DNA from: Granulosicoccus sp.
Lineage (GTDB): Bacteria > Pseudomonadota > Gammaproteobacteria > Granulosicoccales > Granulosicoccaceae
Direction: 5' to 3'
DNA length: 64,000 nucleotides
Assembly (NCBI GenBank): GCA_020627685.1
Contig: JAHDGK010000009.1
Coordinates: 35,300 to 99,299 of the forward strand
Every line of letters starts with the position of its first letter. Within the stretch, counting starts at the first letter, position 1. Below the pieces are notes generated by a model that ran no database searches, was not told the origin of the DNA, and saw nothing but the letters and a program-made list of their open reading frames with translations. Below, in pieces: positions 19,905 through 28,189 of the stretch. A program made the position numbers and the translations under genes.

Positions 19905-22900
19905 ATGAGGATTTTTTCTGATAAAGCACGACCTATCCATGCGGGTCATTTCCCCACTGAATTGTTGCAGCGCCAGGACGCATTACCGGACTTATCTAAA
20001 GTACCTGCGTTCAAACAGCTGTCGTTTGACAACCCATCAGCCCCGTTCTCTATCGTCAACGCGATGCGTGAGCATCAGGCGATGCTCGACACGATCCGTC
20101 ACGGTATTATTAATTCGGAAAAGGCGGCTTGCCCTGAAAATCTAAACGAAAGAGCAGAGCATCTAAAAGCCTTTGCTTATTTTTCGGATGCATCGCTGGC
20201 CGGTGTCTGCCAGCTCCCTGAAAGCACTTTGTTAGAAACACCGGTCGTCAATCCAGACATCGCCGAGTTAGCCAACGATCTACAAACCCGTCAAACCAAA
20301 ACGCTGGCGTCGGGTATCGATATGATCATGGCTGATCTGAAAGAATCTACGCGCAAATTTACCGGCAGCGTAAAAGATCATACGCATGCTTTGGTTTTCT
20401 TGTATCAACATCCTAGAGATCCTACTGAGGACGAACCGGGAACCGAATGGATTCACGATGCCCTTGAACACAGGGCGTGTTTGCTGGCTTCGGAGACTTC
20501 AATTGTCATTGCTAACTACATACGGCTTTTGGGATACGACGCACTGGCCCATACGGGCACCAGTAGTGCGGTTGACCTCAATAAGCTTGCGGTTACCGCA
20601 GGACTTGCGACCGTTGAAGAGGGTGAGCTTGTAAACCCGTATATCGGAAACCGGTTTGGTATTGGCGTTGTCACCACAAACTTCGCTATGAGTGCAGATC
20701 GTCCTTTAGTGCCGCTCTCCCAGCAACCCGCAAGTATCTACGGTTGGACTTGGAAATTGGGTAAAGGGTTTGCTAAAAATGCCTCTAATGTTGAGCCCTA
20801 TAAAGATCGTCGATTCGTCGACGGCGCTCACCCGTTTGAAAAACTGAATCGCGTTTCACAGCCAACCACTTTCATTGATGAGGCAAGAGTTGCGCGAGTA
20901 CCCAAGCGCACTGACATGTTTGCTCGCGCCCAGTTTGGTGACTTAGGAAAACAGGTACAGGCCGGTGCGGCCGGTGGTCGGTATGCCAGGAAGTCAGCAC
21001 CCTCGATGGCGCAGCGACGAGCATTAGGCGCGTTCGTCTTATTGCAAGACGGCGAAACTGCTGTGCAGAAGCATCCTTTAGACCCCACGTCCGCGGCCGA
21101 GTTGATTAAAGCCACATCGTATTTTTTAGGCATTGATGCGGTTGGAATATCCCGCTGTCCGGATTGGTCCTGGTATTCACACGATGCCGCTGGCGAGGTT
21201 TTAGACCCACCGCACGATGAGGCTATATCGATGATTGTCGATCAGGGTTATGGAACGATGGAAGGGTCGTCGGGTGATGATTGGATATCGGTTGCATTGT
21301 CAATGCGAGCCTATTTACGATTCTCTTTGTTAGGCGGTGTGATTGCCAAGCAGATCCGGAACCTTGGCTATAAAGCGAAAGCGCATACCGTGCTCGATGG
21401 GGAAGTTTTACAACCCCCTTTGTTGTTGCTTGCAGGCTTAGGGGAAGTCAGTCGAATTGGTGAGGTTGTATTAAATCCTTTCTTAGGTCCCCGATTAAAG
21501 TCCGGAGTGGTGACTACAGACTTACCCCTGTCTCACGATCAACCCATTGACTTTGGTTTGCAGAAGTTTTGTGAGAGTTGCAACAAGTGCGCGCGCGAAT
21601 GTCCTTCTGGTGCGATAACCGCCGGCCCTAAGTTGATGTTCAACGGGTATGAGATCTGGAAGTCGGACAGTCAAAAATGCGCAACCTACCGCATTACAAC
21701 CGAAGGTGGTGCTATGTGTGGCAGGTGTATGAAAACCTGTCCGTGGAACCTTGAAGGTTTACTGGCAGACAGCGTGTTTCGATGGACGGCGATGAAGTTG
21801 CCTTTTACTGCCAGCGCGCTAGCGCGCTTTGATGATTTTGCCGATCGAGGAAGCCTCAACACCATTAAGAAATGGTGGTGGGATCTCGAATTGGAAGATG
21901 ATGGGGCCTATAGAGTTACGCAAAAGCCCATCAATGAAAGACAGCTTCAAAAGGATCTGCATTTAAAGTACGAAGACCAAACTCTGGCTGTGTATCCGGC
22001 ACCACTTGCGCCACATCCGTATCCTTACCCATACCCTATGGATAGAGAGAAGGGTATAGAAGCGTATCAGGCGATGATCACTGCAGATCAGTACAAGCTG
22101 CACTTGAAAGAAGGCACGGTAGATCGTGTTTCGCATGTTTACTCTCATTCAGATGAGAGCCCGGTTGTTCAAGTCGTTGTTAGTCGCGCCATAAAGCATA
22201 CGGCGGATATCACGTTTTATGAGTTGACCAGTATTGATGGTGAACCTTTGCCTGAGTGGCGTGCAGGTGCTCATTTAGATGTTGTCGTAGCACCTGAATT
22301 TGTTCGGCAGTACTCCATGTGTGGAGACCCCAGCGACCGATCGTCTTATCAAATCGCGGTCTTGAAAGAGGCCGAAGGGCGGGGCGGCTCAGCGCTTATG
22401 CACAGAATTTTTAACGAAGGCCGGAAGGTCTTTGTGAGTAAGCCGATCAATCATTTTCCTGTAGATGACTCGGCGTCGAATAGCTATTTGATGGCTGGAG
22501 GCATTGGTGTAACGCCCATGATTGCCATGGCGCATGAGCTGCACCACAGTAATAAAGCATTTGAACTTCATTATTCAGGACGAAGCCTGCAAACCATGGC
22601 ATTCATTGAGCAGCTTGCGGCTGTCCCGTGGGCAGAGCATGTCACGCTGCATGTAAGCGATGAAGGTACGAGACTTAAACTATCTGAGGTGTTTGCGAGC
22701 GCTGCTGAAGGCTCGCATGTCTACACCTGCGGTGGCGAAGCCTATATGTCAGCAGTCATGGATGCAGCAACGGCCGCAGGGATTCCTGAAGAGGCAAGGC
22801 ACCTGGAATACTTCTCCGTCCCGGACGTTCCAGATTATGTGAATCATGAGTTCACGATATCGCTTAGTCAGTCTGGTAAAACCTTTACTGTCACTGAAGA

Positions 22901-23111
22901 CGAAACAGCCGCTGACGTCTTGCAAGCGAACGGCTATCCGGTAGATGTTAAATGTTCGGATGGTCTGTGCGGTGTTTGTCAGTGCAAATTTTCATCCGGT
23001 GATGTTGAGCACCGGGATTTCGTCTTATCCAAAAAACAACGCAATGACACCATTATTTTGTGTCAATCACGTGCGGCCGAAGCTAATGGTGTTATCGAGC
23101 TTGATCTATAG
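19905..23111 (+). CDS. rdhA: Self-sufficient cobalamin-dependent reductive dehalogenase (catabolic RdhA fused to flavin/2Fe-2S reductase)
   Basis: A 1068-residue protein predicted to remove halogens from organic substrates using cob(I)alamin and electrons from NAD(P)H. Residues ~1-330 and ~380-550 are two related halves: NPYIGNRFGIGVVTTNFAMS in the first mirrors NPFLGPRLKSGVVTTDLPLS in the second. The second half carries CPDWSWYSHD, whose Tyr424 probably matches the catalytic tyrosine of Nitratireductor NpRdhA (from memory). Two [4Fe-4S] motifs follow: C556, C559, C562, C566 and C592, C605, C608, C612. After a PYPYPYP linker comes a phthalate-dioxygenase-reductase-like part: RQYS flavin motif at 801-804, GGIGVTP at 865-871, and a plant-type [2Fe-2S] set C1017, C1022, C1025, C1053. 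There is no Tat signal, so it is cytoplasmic, unlike respiratory RdhA. An AAAGGTG lies before the ATG. It converges on nadE; no regulator or RdhB anchor is nearby. Closest described relatives are Comamonas BhbA and NpRdhA. QueG shares the core but is far shorter. Confidence 0.85.
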   Translation: MRIFSDKARPIHAGHFPTELLQRQDALPDLSKVPAFKQLSFDNPSAPFSIVNAMREHQAMLDTIRHGIINSEKAACPENLNERAEHLKAFAYFSDASLAGVCQLPESTLLETPVVNPDIAELANDLQTRQTKTLASGIDMIMADLKESTRKFTGSVKDHTHALVFLYQHPRDPTEDEPGTEWIHDALEHRACLLASETSIVIANYIRLLGYDALAHTGTSSAVDLNKLAVTAGLATVEEGELVNPYIGNRFGIGVVTTNFAMSADRPLVPLSQQPASIYGWTWKLGKGFAKNASNVEPYKDRRFVDGAHPFEKLNRVSQPTTFIDEARVARVPKRTDMFARAQFGDLGKQVQAGAAGGRYARKSAPSMAQRRALGAFVLLQDGETAVQKHPLDPTSAAELIKATSYFLGIDAVGISRCPDWSWYSHDAAGEVLDPPHDEAISMIVDQGYGTMEGSSGDDWISVALSMRAYLRFSLLGGVIAKQIRNLGYKAKAHTVLDGEVLQPPLLLLAGLGEVSRIGEVVLNPFLGPRLKSGVVTTDLPLSHDQPIDFGLQKFCESCNKCARECPSGAITAGPKLMFNGYEIWKSDSQKCATYRITTEGGAMCGRCMKTCPWNLEGLLADSVFRWTAMKLPFTASALARFDDFADRGSLNTIKKWWWDLELEDDGAYRVTQKPINERQLQKDLHLKYEDQTLAVYPAPLAPHPYPYPYPMDREKGIEAYQAMITADQYKLHLKEGTVDRVSHVYSHSDESPVVQVVVSRAIKHTADITFYELTSIDGEPLPEWRAGAHLDVVVAPEFVRQYSMCGDPSDRSSYQIAVLKEAEGRGGSALMHRIFNEGRKVFVSKPINHFPVDDSASNSYLMAGGIGVTPMIAMAHELHHSNKAFELHYSGRSLQTMAFIEQLAAVPWAEHVTLHVSDEGTRLKLSEVFASAAEGSHVYTCGGEAYMSAVMDAATAAGIPEEARHLEYFSVPDVPDYVNHEFTISLSQSGKTFTVTEDETAADVLQANGYPVDVKCSDGLCGVCQCKFSSGDVEHRDFVLSKKQRNDTIILCQSRAAEANGVIELDL

Positions 23112-23118
23112 CCGAGAA

Positions 23119-25125
23119 CTAGTGTGTCGGCCAGTTAGCAACGTCCTCTAACCACGTATCCGGCTTAGCATCCGACGGCATACGCCAGTCTCCTCTGGGT
23201 GATAAGGCGACATTACCGACCTTCGGCCCATCAGCGGTACAAGAGCGCTTGAACTGATGCATGAAAAATCGCTTGATAAACACGGTTATCCAGCGTTTAA
23301 GTGTTTCATCATCGTATTGCGATTCATCAAACGCTATTCGTGCTAAATCCAGGATTCGTGATGGTCGAGCACCGTGCCTGACAAAATGATAGAGGAAGAA
23401 GTCGTGTAGTTCGTAAGGTCCTATACGTTCTTCAGTGAGCTGTGCGATCTGTCCGTCGGCGTCCGCAGGTAGCAGTTCTGGCGATATAGGCGTATCGAGT
23501 ATCGCGAACAGTGTTTCGCGTAACGACTCACTATCACTCCAGGTGCTTGCCCGCTCATTAGCTACCCAGCGGATAACAAACTGTATCAACGTTTTGGGGA
23601 CGCCTGCGTTGACGTCGTACATTGCGATGTGATCACCAGCGTAGGTTGACCACCCCAGTGCTTTTTCCGATAAATCTCCGGTGCCCACAACCAGACCACC
23701 GTTCTGGTTAGCCAGGGTCATCAGTAATAGCGTTCTAAGTCTGGCCTGTACATTCTCAAGCGTCACATCACCCATTTCCGGATGAGCTCTGAGTCGGGTT
23801 AGTAATTCATCAACGTTGTTAACGCCGTCGGTAACCTCATGGTTTACTGCATTGAGAACCGTACGGCTCGCATCTGAAATACTGACTTGGCTGAAGCTTG
23901 CACCTACTGCATGCGATAAGTTTTCCGCGTTATCGCGTGTGCCATCCGAGGTACCGAATCCGGGGAGCGTTATGCAGATCAAATCGCTTCTGGGTTGTCC
24001 TTGCAAATCCAGTGCTGCTGCCGCGACCAGGGCGGCATGAGTGGAGTCCAAACCCCCGGAAACGCCCAGTACCAATTTTGGTTTACCAATCGCTGCCATA
24101 CGGGTGGCCAGCGCATTTGATTGGATCTCGAACATTTCCCAACAACGATTTGCCAAAGTTGCTGGATCCTTGGGCAGAAAGGGTGTTTTGGTAATCGATC
24201 TTACGAGTCCTTCGGGTTCGTTAGAGCTGAATGGGACGATACGAAAATCCAAAATAGTTTCACGTGCACAGTCCCCGAATGTCGTGGTTGATCTGCGCTC
24301 GAATGCCAAGAGTTCAAGATCAATGTCTTGCACGATTAGCTGGCCGCTTCGACGAAACCGTTGAGATTCGATGAGCGTTTGCCCGTTTTCACAAATAAAT
24401 GCATCTGCATCGAAGCTGACATCGGTGGACGACTCTCCGGGTCCTGCCGCAACATACACATAGGCACATTTACCGCGATCAGAGGTGGACTGTGCAAGTA
24501 GTCGCCTCAATTCAGCCTTGCCGATAGTGAAATTCGAGGCCGACAGATTGCAAATGATGGTTGCCCCTGCCGAGACTTGATAGCTGCTTGGAGGAACTTG
24601 TACCCACAGATCTTCACAGACCTCGATGCCTAGAGTGAGGTCGGTTAACGAGCTTTGAAAGAGAATGTCTAAACCGAACGGTGCTTGAAACTGACCTACA
24701 GCAATAGAAGCATCTTGCGGTAAATCAAAGCCTGACCTGAACCACCGGGCCTCCTCAAACTCACGGTAATTGGGTAAATAGCCTTTGGGCACGACACCCA
24801 GCAATTGACCCTGATGAATAACAGCGGCGCAGTTGTACAGTCCGTGATTGAAGCGTAACGGGATTCCAACTACGGCAACGGGTTCTAAGGATTTTCCCGA
24901 TTCAATCAACGCGAGTAGAGACTGTTCGCAGGCATCGAGTAGGGTTGTGTTTAACGATAGGTCCCTAATGCTGTAACCGCTTAAGCCCAGCTCCGGGAAA
25001 ACTACGGTATTCGCGCCCGCCGCATCAGCCTCTCGCCATAGGGCGAGTGTGCGGTCACGGTTGGTTTCAATGTCTGCGACCGCAGCTGCCGGGACGGCCG
25101 CGGCTATTCGTGCATATCCTTTCAT
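23119..25125 (-). CDS. nadE: Glutamine-dependent NAD+ synthetase
   Basis: Converts deamido-NAD to NAD using glutamine as nitrogen donor. The N-terminal nitrilase-like glutaminase domain shows the Glu-Lys-Cys triad: E45 in FPELGLSGYS, the lysine in VPKGYLPNYREFEEARWF, and the cysteine in LGIEVCEDLW. The C-terminal ATP-pyrophosphatase domain carries LGVSGGLDSTHA and VVGTGDLSEKALGW. The 668-residue length fits the long glutamine-dependent class. It is a single gene, convergent with the reductive dehalogenase after 7 bases. A link to NAD(P)H demand of that enzyme is only a guess. Confidence 0.95.
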   Translation of the reverse strand: MKGYARIAAAVPAAAVADIETNRDRTLALWREADAAGANTVVFPELGLSGYSIRDLSLNTTLLDACEQSLLALIESGKSLEPVAVVGIPLRFNHGLYNCAAVIHQGQLLGVVPKGYLPNYREFEEARWFRSGFDLPQDASIAVGQFQAPFGLDILFQSSLTDLTLGIEVCEDLWVQVPPSSYQVSAGATIICNLSASNFTIGKAELRRLLAQSTSDRGKCAYVYVAAGPGESSTDVSFDADAFICENGQTLIESQRFRRSGQLIVQDIDLELLAFERRSTTTFGDCARETILDFRIVPFSSNEPEGLVRSITKTPFLPKDPATLANRCWEMFEIQSNALATRMAAIGKPKLVLGVSGGLDSTHAALVAAAALDLQGQPRSDLICITLPGFGTSDGTRDNAENLSHAVGASFSQVSISDASRTVLNAVNHEVTDGVNNVDELLTRLRAHPEMGDVTLENVQARLRTLLLMTLANQNGGLVVGTGDLSEKALGWSTYAGDHIAMYDVNAGVPKTLIQFVIRWVANERASTWSDSESLRETLFAILDTPISPELLPADADGQIAQLTEERIGPYELHDFFLYHFVRHGARPSRILDLARIAFDESQYDDETLKRWITVFIKRFFMHQFKRSCTADGPKVGNVALSPRGDWRMPSDAKPDTWLEDVANWPTH

Positions 25126-25355
25126 GGTGACAGTATAAGTCTCAATCCGTGTATTGGCATGGCACAGGTCGTGCCGGGTTGAGTGAATTCCTATGCCTGT
25201 AGAGACATTTTCAGTGACGTAGATTCCATCAAGCGCATGTTTTTTAACGCTATTCGTGGTTCCTGCCGCGTTATTTATCGCCAGGCTGGGGGGCAGTGGC
25301 GCTTATGGTTCGTTTTTTCAGCAGTCGGGTAACAGCGTGGTTTTCAGTTGAGCAA

Positions 25356-26372
25356 CTACCGAATAGGGATGCGGGTTTGGTTCGCAGCGGATTCGTAAAT
25401 TGCCTCTTCCACCCTAATCACTGAAAGATAATCTTCAGCGCTGTTCTCAAACGGTTGCTTGTGCAACATGGCGTTTATGACGTGGTTTTGCAGCGCGTAA
25501 ACGCAGTCACCGGCAAATCCGGGCCACTCCTGAGCCTGCAACAAGGTCTTGCTGTGCACATCACCAAACTCGCGATGGGTAAGCTCACCGTTTCCGTGCA
25601 GCTGAATGGTGCCCTTTGTCCCTTCGAGTAAACACTCACCCAGTGTCATTCGATGATTGTGAGCGGCATGATCAAGATGTCTGTTTCCATCAAACACAGC
25701 GCGTTTACCTTCGGCAAATTCGAATATGACATGGGCTGCGTCCTCGCCCTTGATGGCAGGATTCATCTTTCGCAAATCGGCATAGACGGCGAGGATGTCG
25801 CCCATCAAAAATTTGAAGGTATCTATCCAGTGCACACCGGTTTCGTGAATTAACAATTTAGGCATTGACTGAAAATAGGGTTGCCTATCGAGGTAGGCAT
25901 CGGGCCCTTGCCCGTCTCCTGTTCTCAAGCGAAATGTCACTTGGTGGACATCCCCAAGCAGCTCGTCTTGGATGGCTTCGCGCATGCAGCGATACCATGG
26001 CTGAAATCTGAAATTCTCGTGAATGATGAGAGCGACACCTGCTTTTGAACACAAGCGAGTGGCTTCTTCAGCTTCGCTTAAACTTGTGCAAAACGGCTTT
26101 TGGCAAATGATAACGTCAACACTGCTGCGAAGAGCTCGTTTGATAAACGCGAGATGAGTTGAAGGTGGCGTAATGATATCCAGTAGTTGCGGTTCAGTGC
26201 TATCCAACAAATCGTCTATGTCGCTGAAGGCTGTGAAGCCGGTGGCTATCGCGGCCTCTTTTGAAGCGTCCATTGAGCCGACTACGGTGACACTGGGAAT
26301 ACGCGACCAAGCATCGTAGTGGAATCGACTGAAGTATCCGGCGCCTGCACAAGCTACTTTGATTTCAGACAT
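25356..26372 (-). CDS. Gfo/Idh/MocA-family NAD(P)-dependent oxidoreductase
   Basis: A 338-residue oxidoreductase, probably acting on a sugar, inositol or related polyol. The N-terminal Rossmann fold starts with CAGAGYFSRFHYDAW. The conserved EKP motif of the family appears as QKP (VIICQKPFCTS), retaining the catalytic lysine and proline. The C-terminal alpha/beta domain includes IHETGVHWIDTFKFLMGD, with the histidines that usually line the active site. The substrate cannot be told from sequence. It follows the DUF6151 gene by 13 bases on the minus strand, and 230 bases without a recognisable gene separate it from nadE. Confidence 0.85.
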   Translation of the reverse strand: MSEIKVACAGAGYFSRFHYDAWSRIPSVTVVGSMDASKEAAIATGFTAFSDIDDLLDSTEPQLLDIITPPSTHLAFIKRALRSSVDVIICQKPFCTSLSEAEEATRLCSKAGVALIIHENFRFQPWYRCMREAIQDELLGDVHQVTFRLRTGDGQGPDAYLDRQPYFQSMPKLLIHETGVHWIDTFKFLMGDILAVYADLRKMNPAIKGEDAAHVIFEFAEGKRAVFDGNRHLDHAAHNHRMTLGECLLEGTKGTIQLHGNGELTHREFGDVHSKTLLQAQEWPGFAGDCVYALQNHVINAMLHKQPFENSAEDYLSVIRVEEAIYESAANQTRIPIR

Positions 26373-26385
26373 CTGTAAGCGTCCT

Positions 26386-27069
26386 TTATATTTTACTTCT
26401 AGCCGCTTGGCGTTCTTCCAAGCTAATAAGGGTTGGAGGCACCAAAGGCTCTGCTGTTTCAGCGTCTATCAAAACTGATTTTTTGTGATCTCCCCGCAAG
26501 CGCCAACGAGCCATATTTCGCAACGTTCCTAGAATTCCTCTTAGGCCGAATCCTTTAGCCACAGGCCAATCTGTCGACATGGGATGTTGCTTGCCCGCAC
26601 ACACGCCATATTTCACCGGCCCTAGGCAATCATTGAGTGCGTTATCTCTATTTTCATTATCTACCTTGGTGCTCTGGCTTTTTTTGCCTTTCGCGGGCCG
26701 GGTAGTTTGAGAAATTTTGGTGATGTTGGTGGTGATTAAGCCTAAGTAAGGCATATCAACTTTACTGGGTGTGTTGAACAAAGGTGTATTGCAGCAGGTT
26801 GAATACCAGCGGTAAATGCCATCGGGCTTCAAATTCAAGTTTCCTAACAGCTCCTTTCCGTATTGAATGGAGAGTGTCGCCGGTGACAATTGCAGGATAT
26901 CGGTGCCGCCATTGGTATCAAGTTGTGTCTCTGCAGCGTTCAGATGTTGGGCATAGGTTTGGCAGTCTATGCAATAGCATTTCATTCGGGTAGGTTTGCG
27001 CTGCTCTGACAGGTTCACAGATGCTAAAACCTTTGTGCACTCGCATGACACAGTGAGTTTTTGGTTCAT
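26386..27069 (-). CDS. DUF6151 family protein, GFA-like cysteine-rich
   Basis: A 227-residue protein whose cysteines are arranged as in glutathione-dependent formaldehyde-activating (GFA) proteins: CEC near residue 9, CYCIDCQTYAQHL near 32-40 and STCCNTPLFNTP near 90, which probably bind zinc. It matches the DUF6151 family as I remember it. A lysine-rich segment (about 125-145) is likely a flexible insertion. Function is unknown; a role in thiol or formaldehyde chemistry would be inference from the GFA fold only. It is the first gene of a two-gene minus-strand unit with the Gfo/Idh oxidoreductase, divergent from the ABC transporter operon. Confidence 0.72.
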   Translation of the reverse strand: MNQKLTVSCECTKVLASVNLSEQRKPTRMKCYCIDCQTYAQHLNAAETQLDTNGGTDILQLSPATLSIQYGKELLGNLNLKPDGIYRWYSTCCNTPLFNTPSKVDMPYLGLITTNITKISQTTRPAKGKKSQSTKVDNENRDNALNDCLGPVKYGVCAGKQHPMSTDWPVAKGFGLRGILGTLRNMARWRLRGDHKKSVLIDAETAEPLVPPTLISLEERQAARSKI

Positions 27070-27240
27070 TGTTGTACACCTTATCCGGAAAATTGCGATA
27101 GCAAGGGTCAGTCGGTATGTTGCCGTGCACAGCCTATCTAAATTTCTCTGTCAATGCAGTGGCAGATTGTTCATGGCAGTACGATAGCGGCATATTCGCG
27201 TAATATAGGAGACACTTTTCAGCGGTATAGCAAACGCTAA

Positions 27241-28182
27241 ATGATAGAAATTTCAGACAGCCCGGTGCTTGTTCAACCCCGGACAGACAACCCTGTGCTG
27301 CGCATGCACGAAGTGCAGAAGTCGTTTGGAAATTTGAAGGTGCTCGATGGGCTCAGTTTGGATGTTTTTCCAGGTGAAGTGTTCGGGTTTCTAGGACGTA
27401 ATGGAGCGGGAAAATCCACGGCTATCAGGCTGCTTATGGGAATCACGCAAGCTGATGCAGGGCAGATTAGTCTTTTCGGGAGTTCTTTGAAGTCTGACTT
27501 AATCGGTATTCGCCAAAAAATTGGTTACGTTGCGCAAGATCAAAATATGTATCCGTGGATGACGCCGAAGGTGTTGTCAAAATTTGTCCGAGGTTTTTAT
27601 CCAAGCTGGGATGAGGCGCGTTATCAACAGTTATTAGGTGATTTTCAGCTTCCTCCCAAACGTCGGATTGGCACCTTCTCAGGTGGTATGAAGGCAAAGT
27701 TAGCGCTTAGCTTAGCGTTAGCCAGCAGGCCGCAGCTACTCATTCTCGATGAACCCACAGCCGGTATGGATCCAGTTGCTCGTCGGGAATTTCTCGACTT
27801 AGTTCGCGAGCAAACCATGAATGATGGCGCTACCACTTTTTTTTCTACACATCTAATTGATGAAATAGAGGCTATTGCCGATCGTATCGCCATCGTTGAA
27901 TCAGGCAAGACTGTCTATGACGGAGCTTTGGACCCGCTGCGCAACAGTATAAAAAGTTGGTCTATACCCATTAATCAATATGTCGCAGGTGATATGCCGG
28001 GCGATTTTGTGAACCACCGTCTTAAGCTACTTAAGCAAGGTGAGCGACAAGGTCGATGGGTGGTGACGTTGCAATTTCCTGAATCCGTTATGGCCTCGTT
28101 ATCCATGCACCCTAGTGAGGGTTGGATAAACGAACCGATGACTCTGGAAGATGTGTTTATCGCTATAGTGGCAAATACGTAG
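27241..28182 (+). CDS. ABC transporter ATP-binding protein
   Basis: The 313-residue ATPase of an ABC-2 type exporter. Walker A is GRNGAGKST near residues 53-61, the Q-loop is VAQDQNMYPW, the signature is FSGGMKAKLALS in place of LSGGQ, Walker B is LLILDEPTAGMDP, and the H-loop is FFSTHLIDE. It resembles the YtrB/CcmA-type subunits that work with ABC-2 permeases. The C-terminal ~90 residues form an extra domain often seen in these subunits. No clear ribosome binding site precedes the ATG. It is the first of three tightly packed genes: 7 bases to the first permease-peptidase fusion, then a 4-base overlap to the second. Confidence 0.93.
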   Translation: MIEISDSPVLVQPRTDNPVLRMHEVQKSFGNLKVLDGLSLDVFPGEVFGFLGRNGAGKSTAIRLLMGITQADAGQISLFGSSLKSDLIGIRQKIGYVAQDQNMYPWMTPKVLSKFVRGFYPSWDEARYQQLLGDFQLPPKRRIGTFSGGMKAKLALSLALASRPQLLILDEPTAGMDPVARREFLDLVREQTMNDGATTFFSTHLIDEIEAIADRIAIVESGKTVYDGALDPLRNSIKSWSIPINQYVAGDMPGDFVNHRLKLLKQGERQGRWVVTLQFPESVMASLSMHPSEGWINEPMTLEDVFIAIVANT

Positions 28183-28189
28183 ACTCGCC

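Noticed and set aside
19905..21700. Epoxyqueuosine reductase (QueG) as identity of the N-terminal half of the large fusion
   Set aside because: The core fold is shared, but the duplicated halves, the CPDWSWYSHD element, the second-cluster layout and the fused reductase fit catabolic RdhA. QueG is far shorter and has HEAT repeats.
22005..22040. CCGTATCCTTACCC-type repeat in the dehalogenase
   Set aside because: It encodes a proline/tyrosine linker between the dehalogenase and reductase parts; no sign of a mobile or regulatory repeat.
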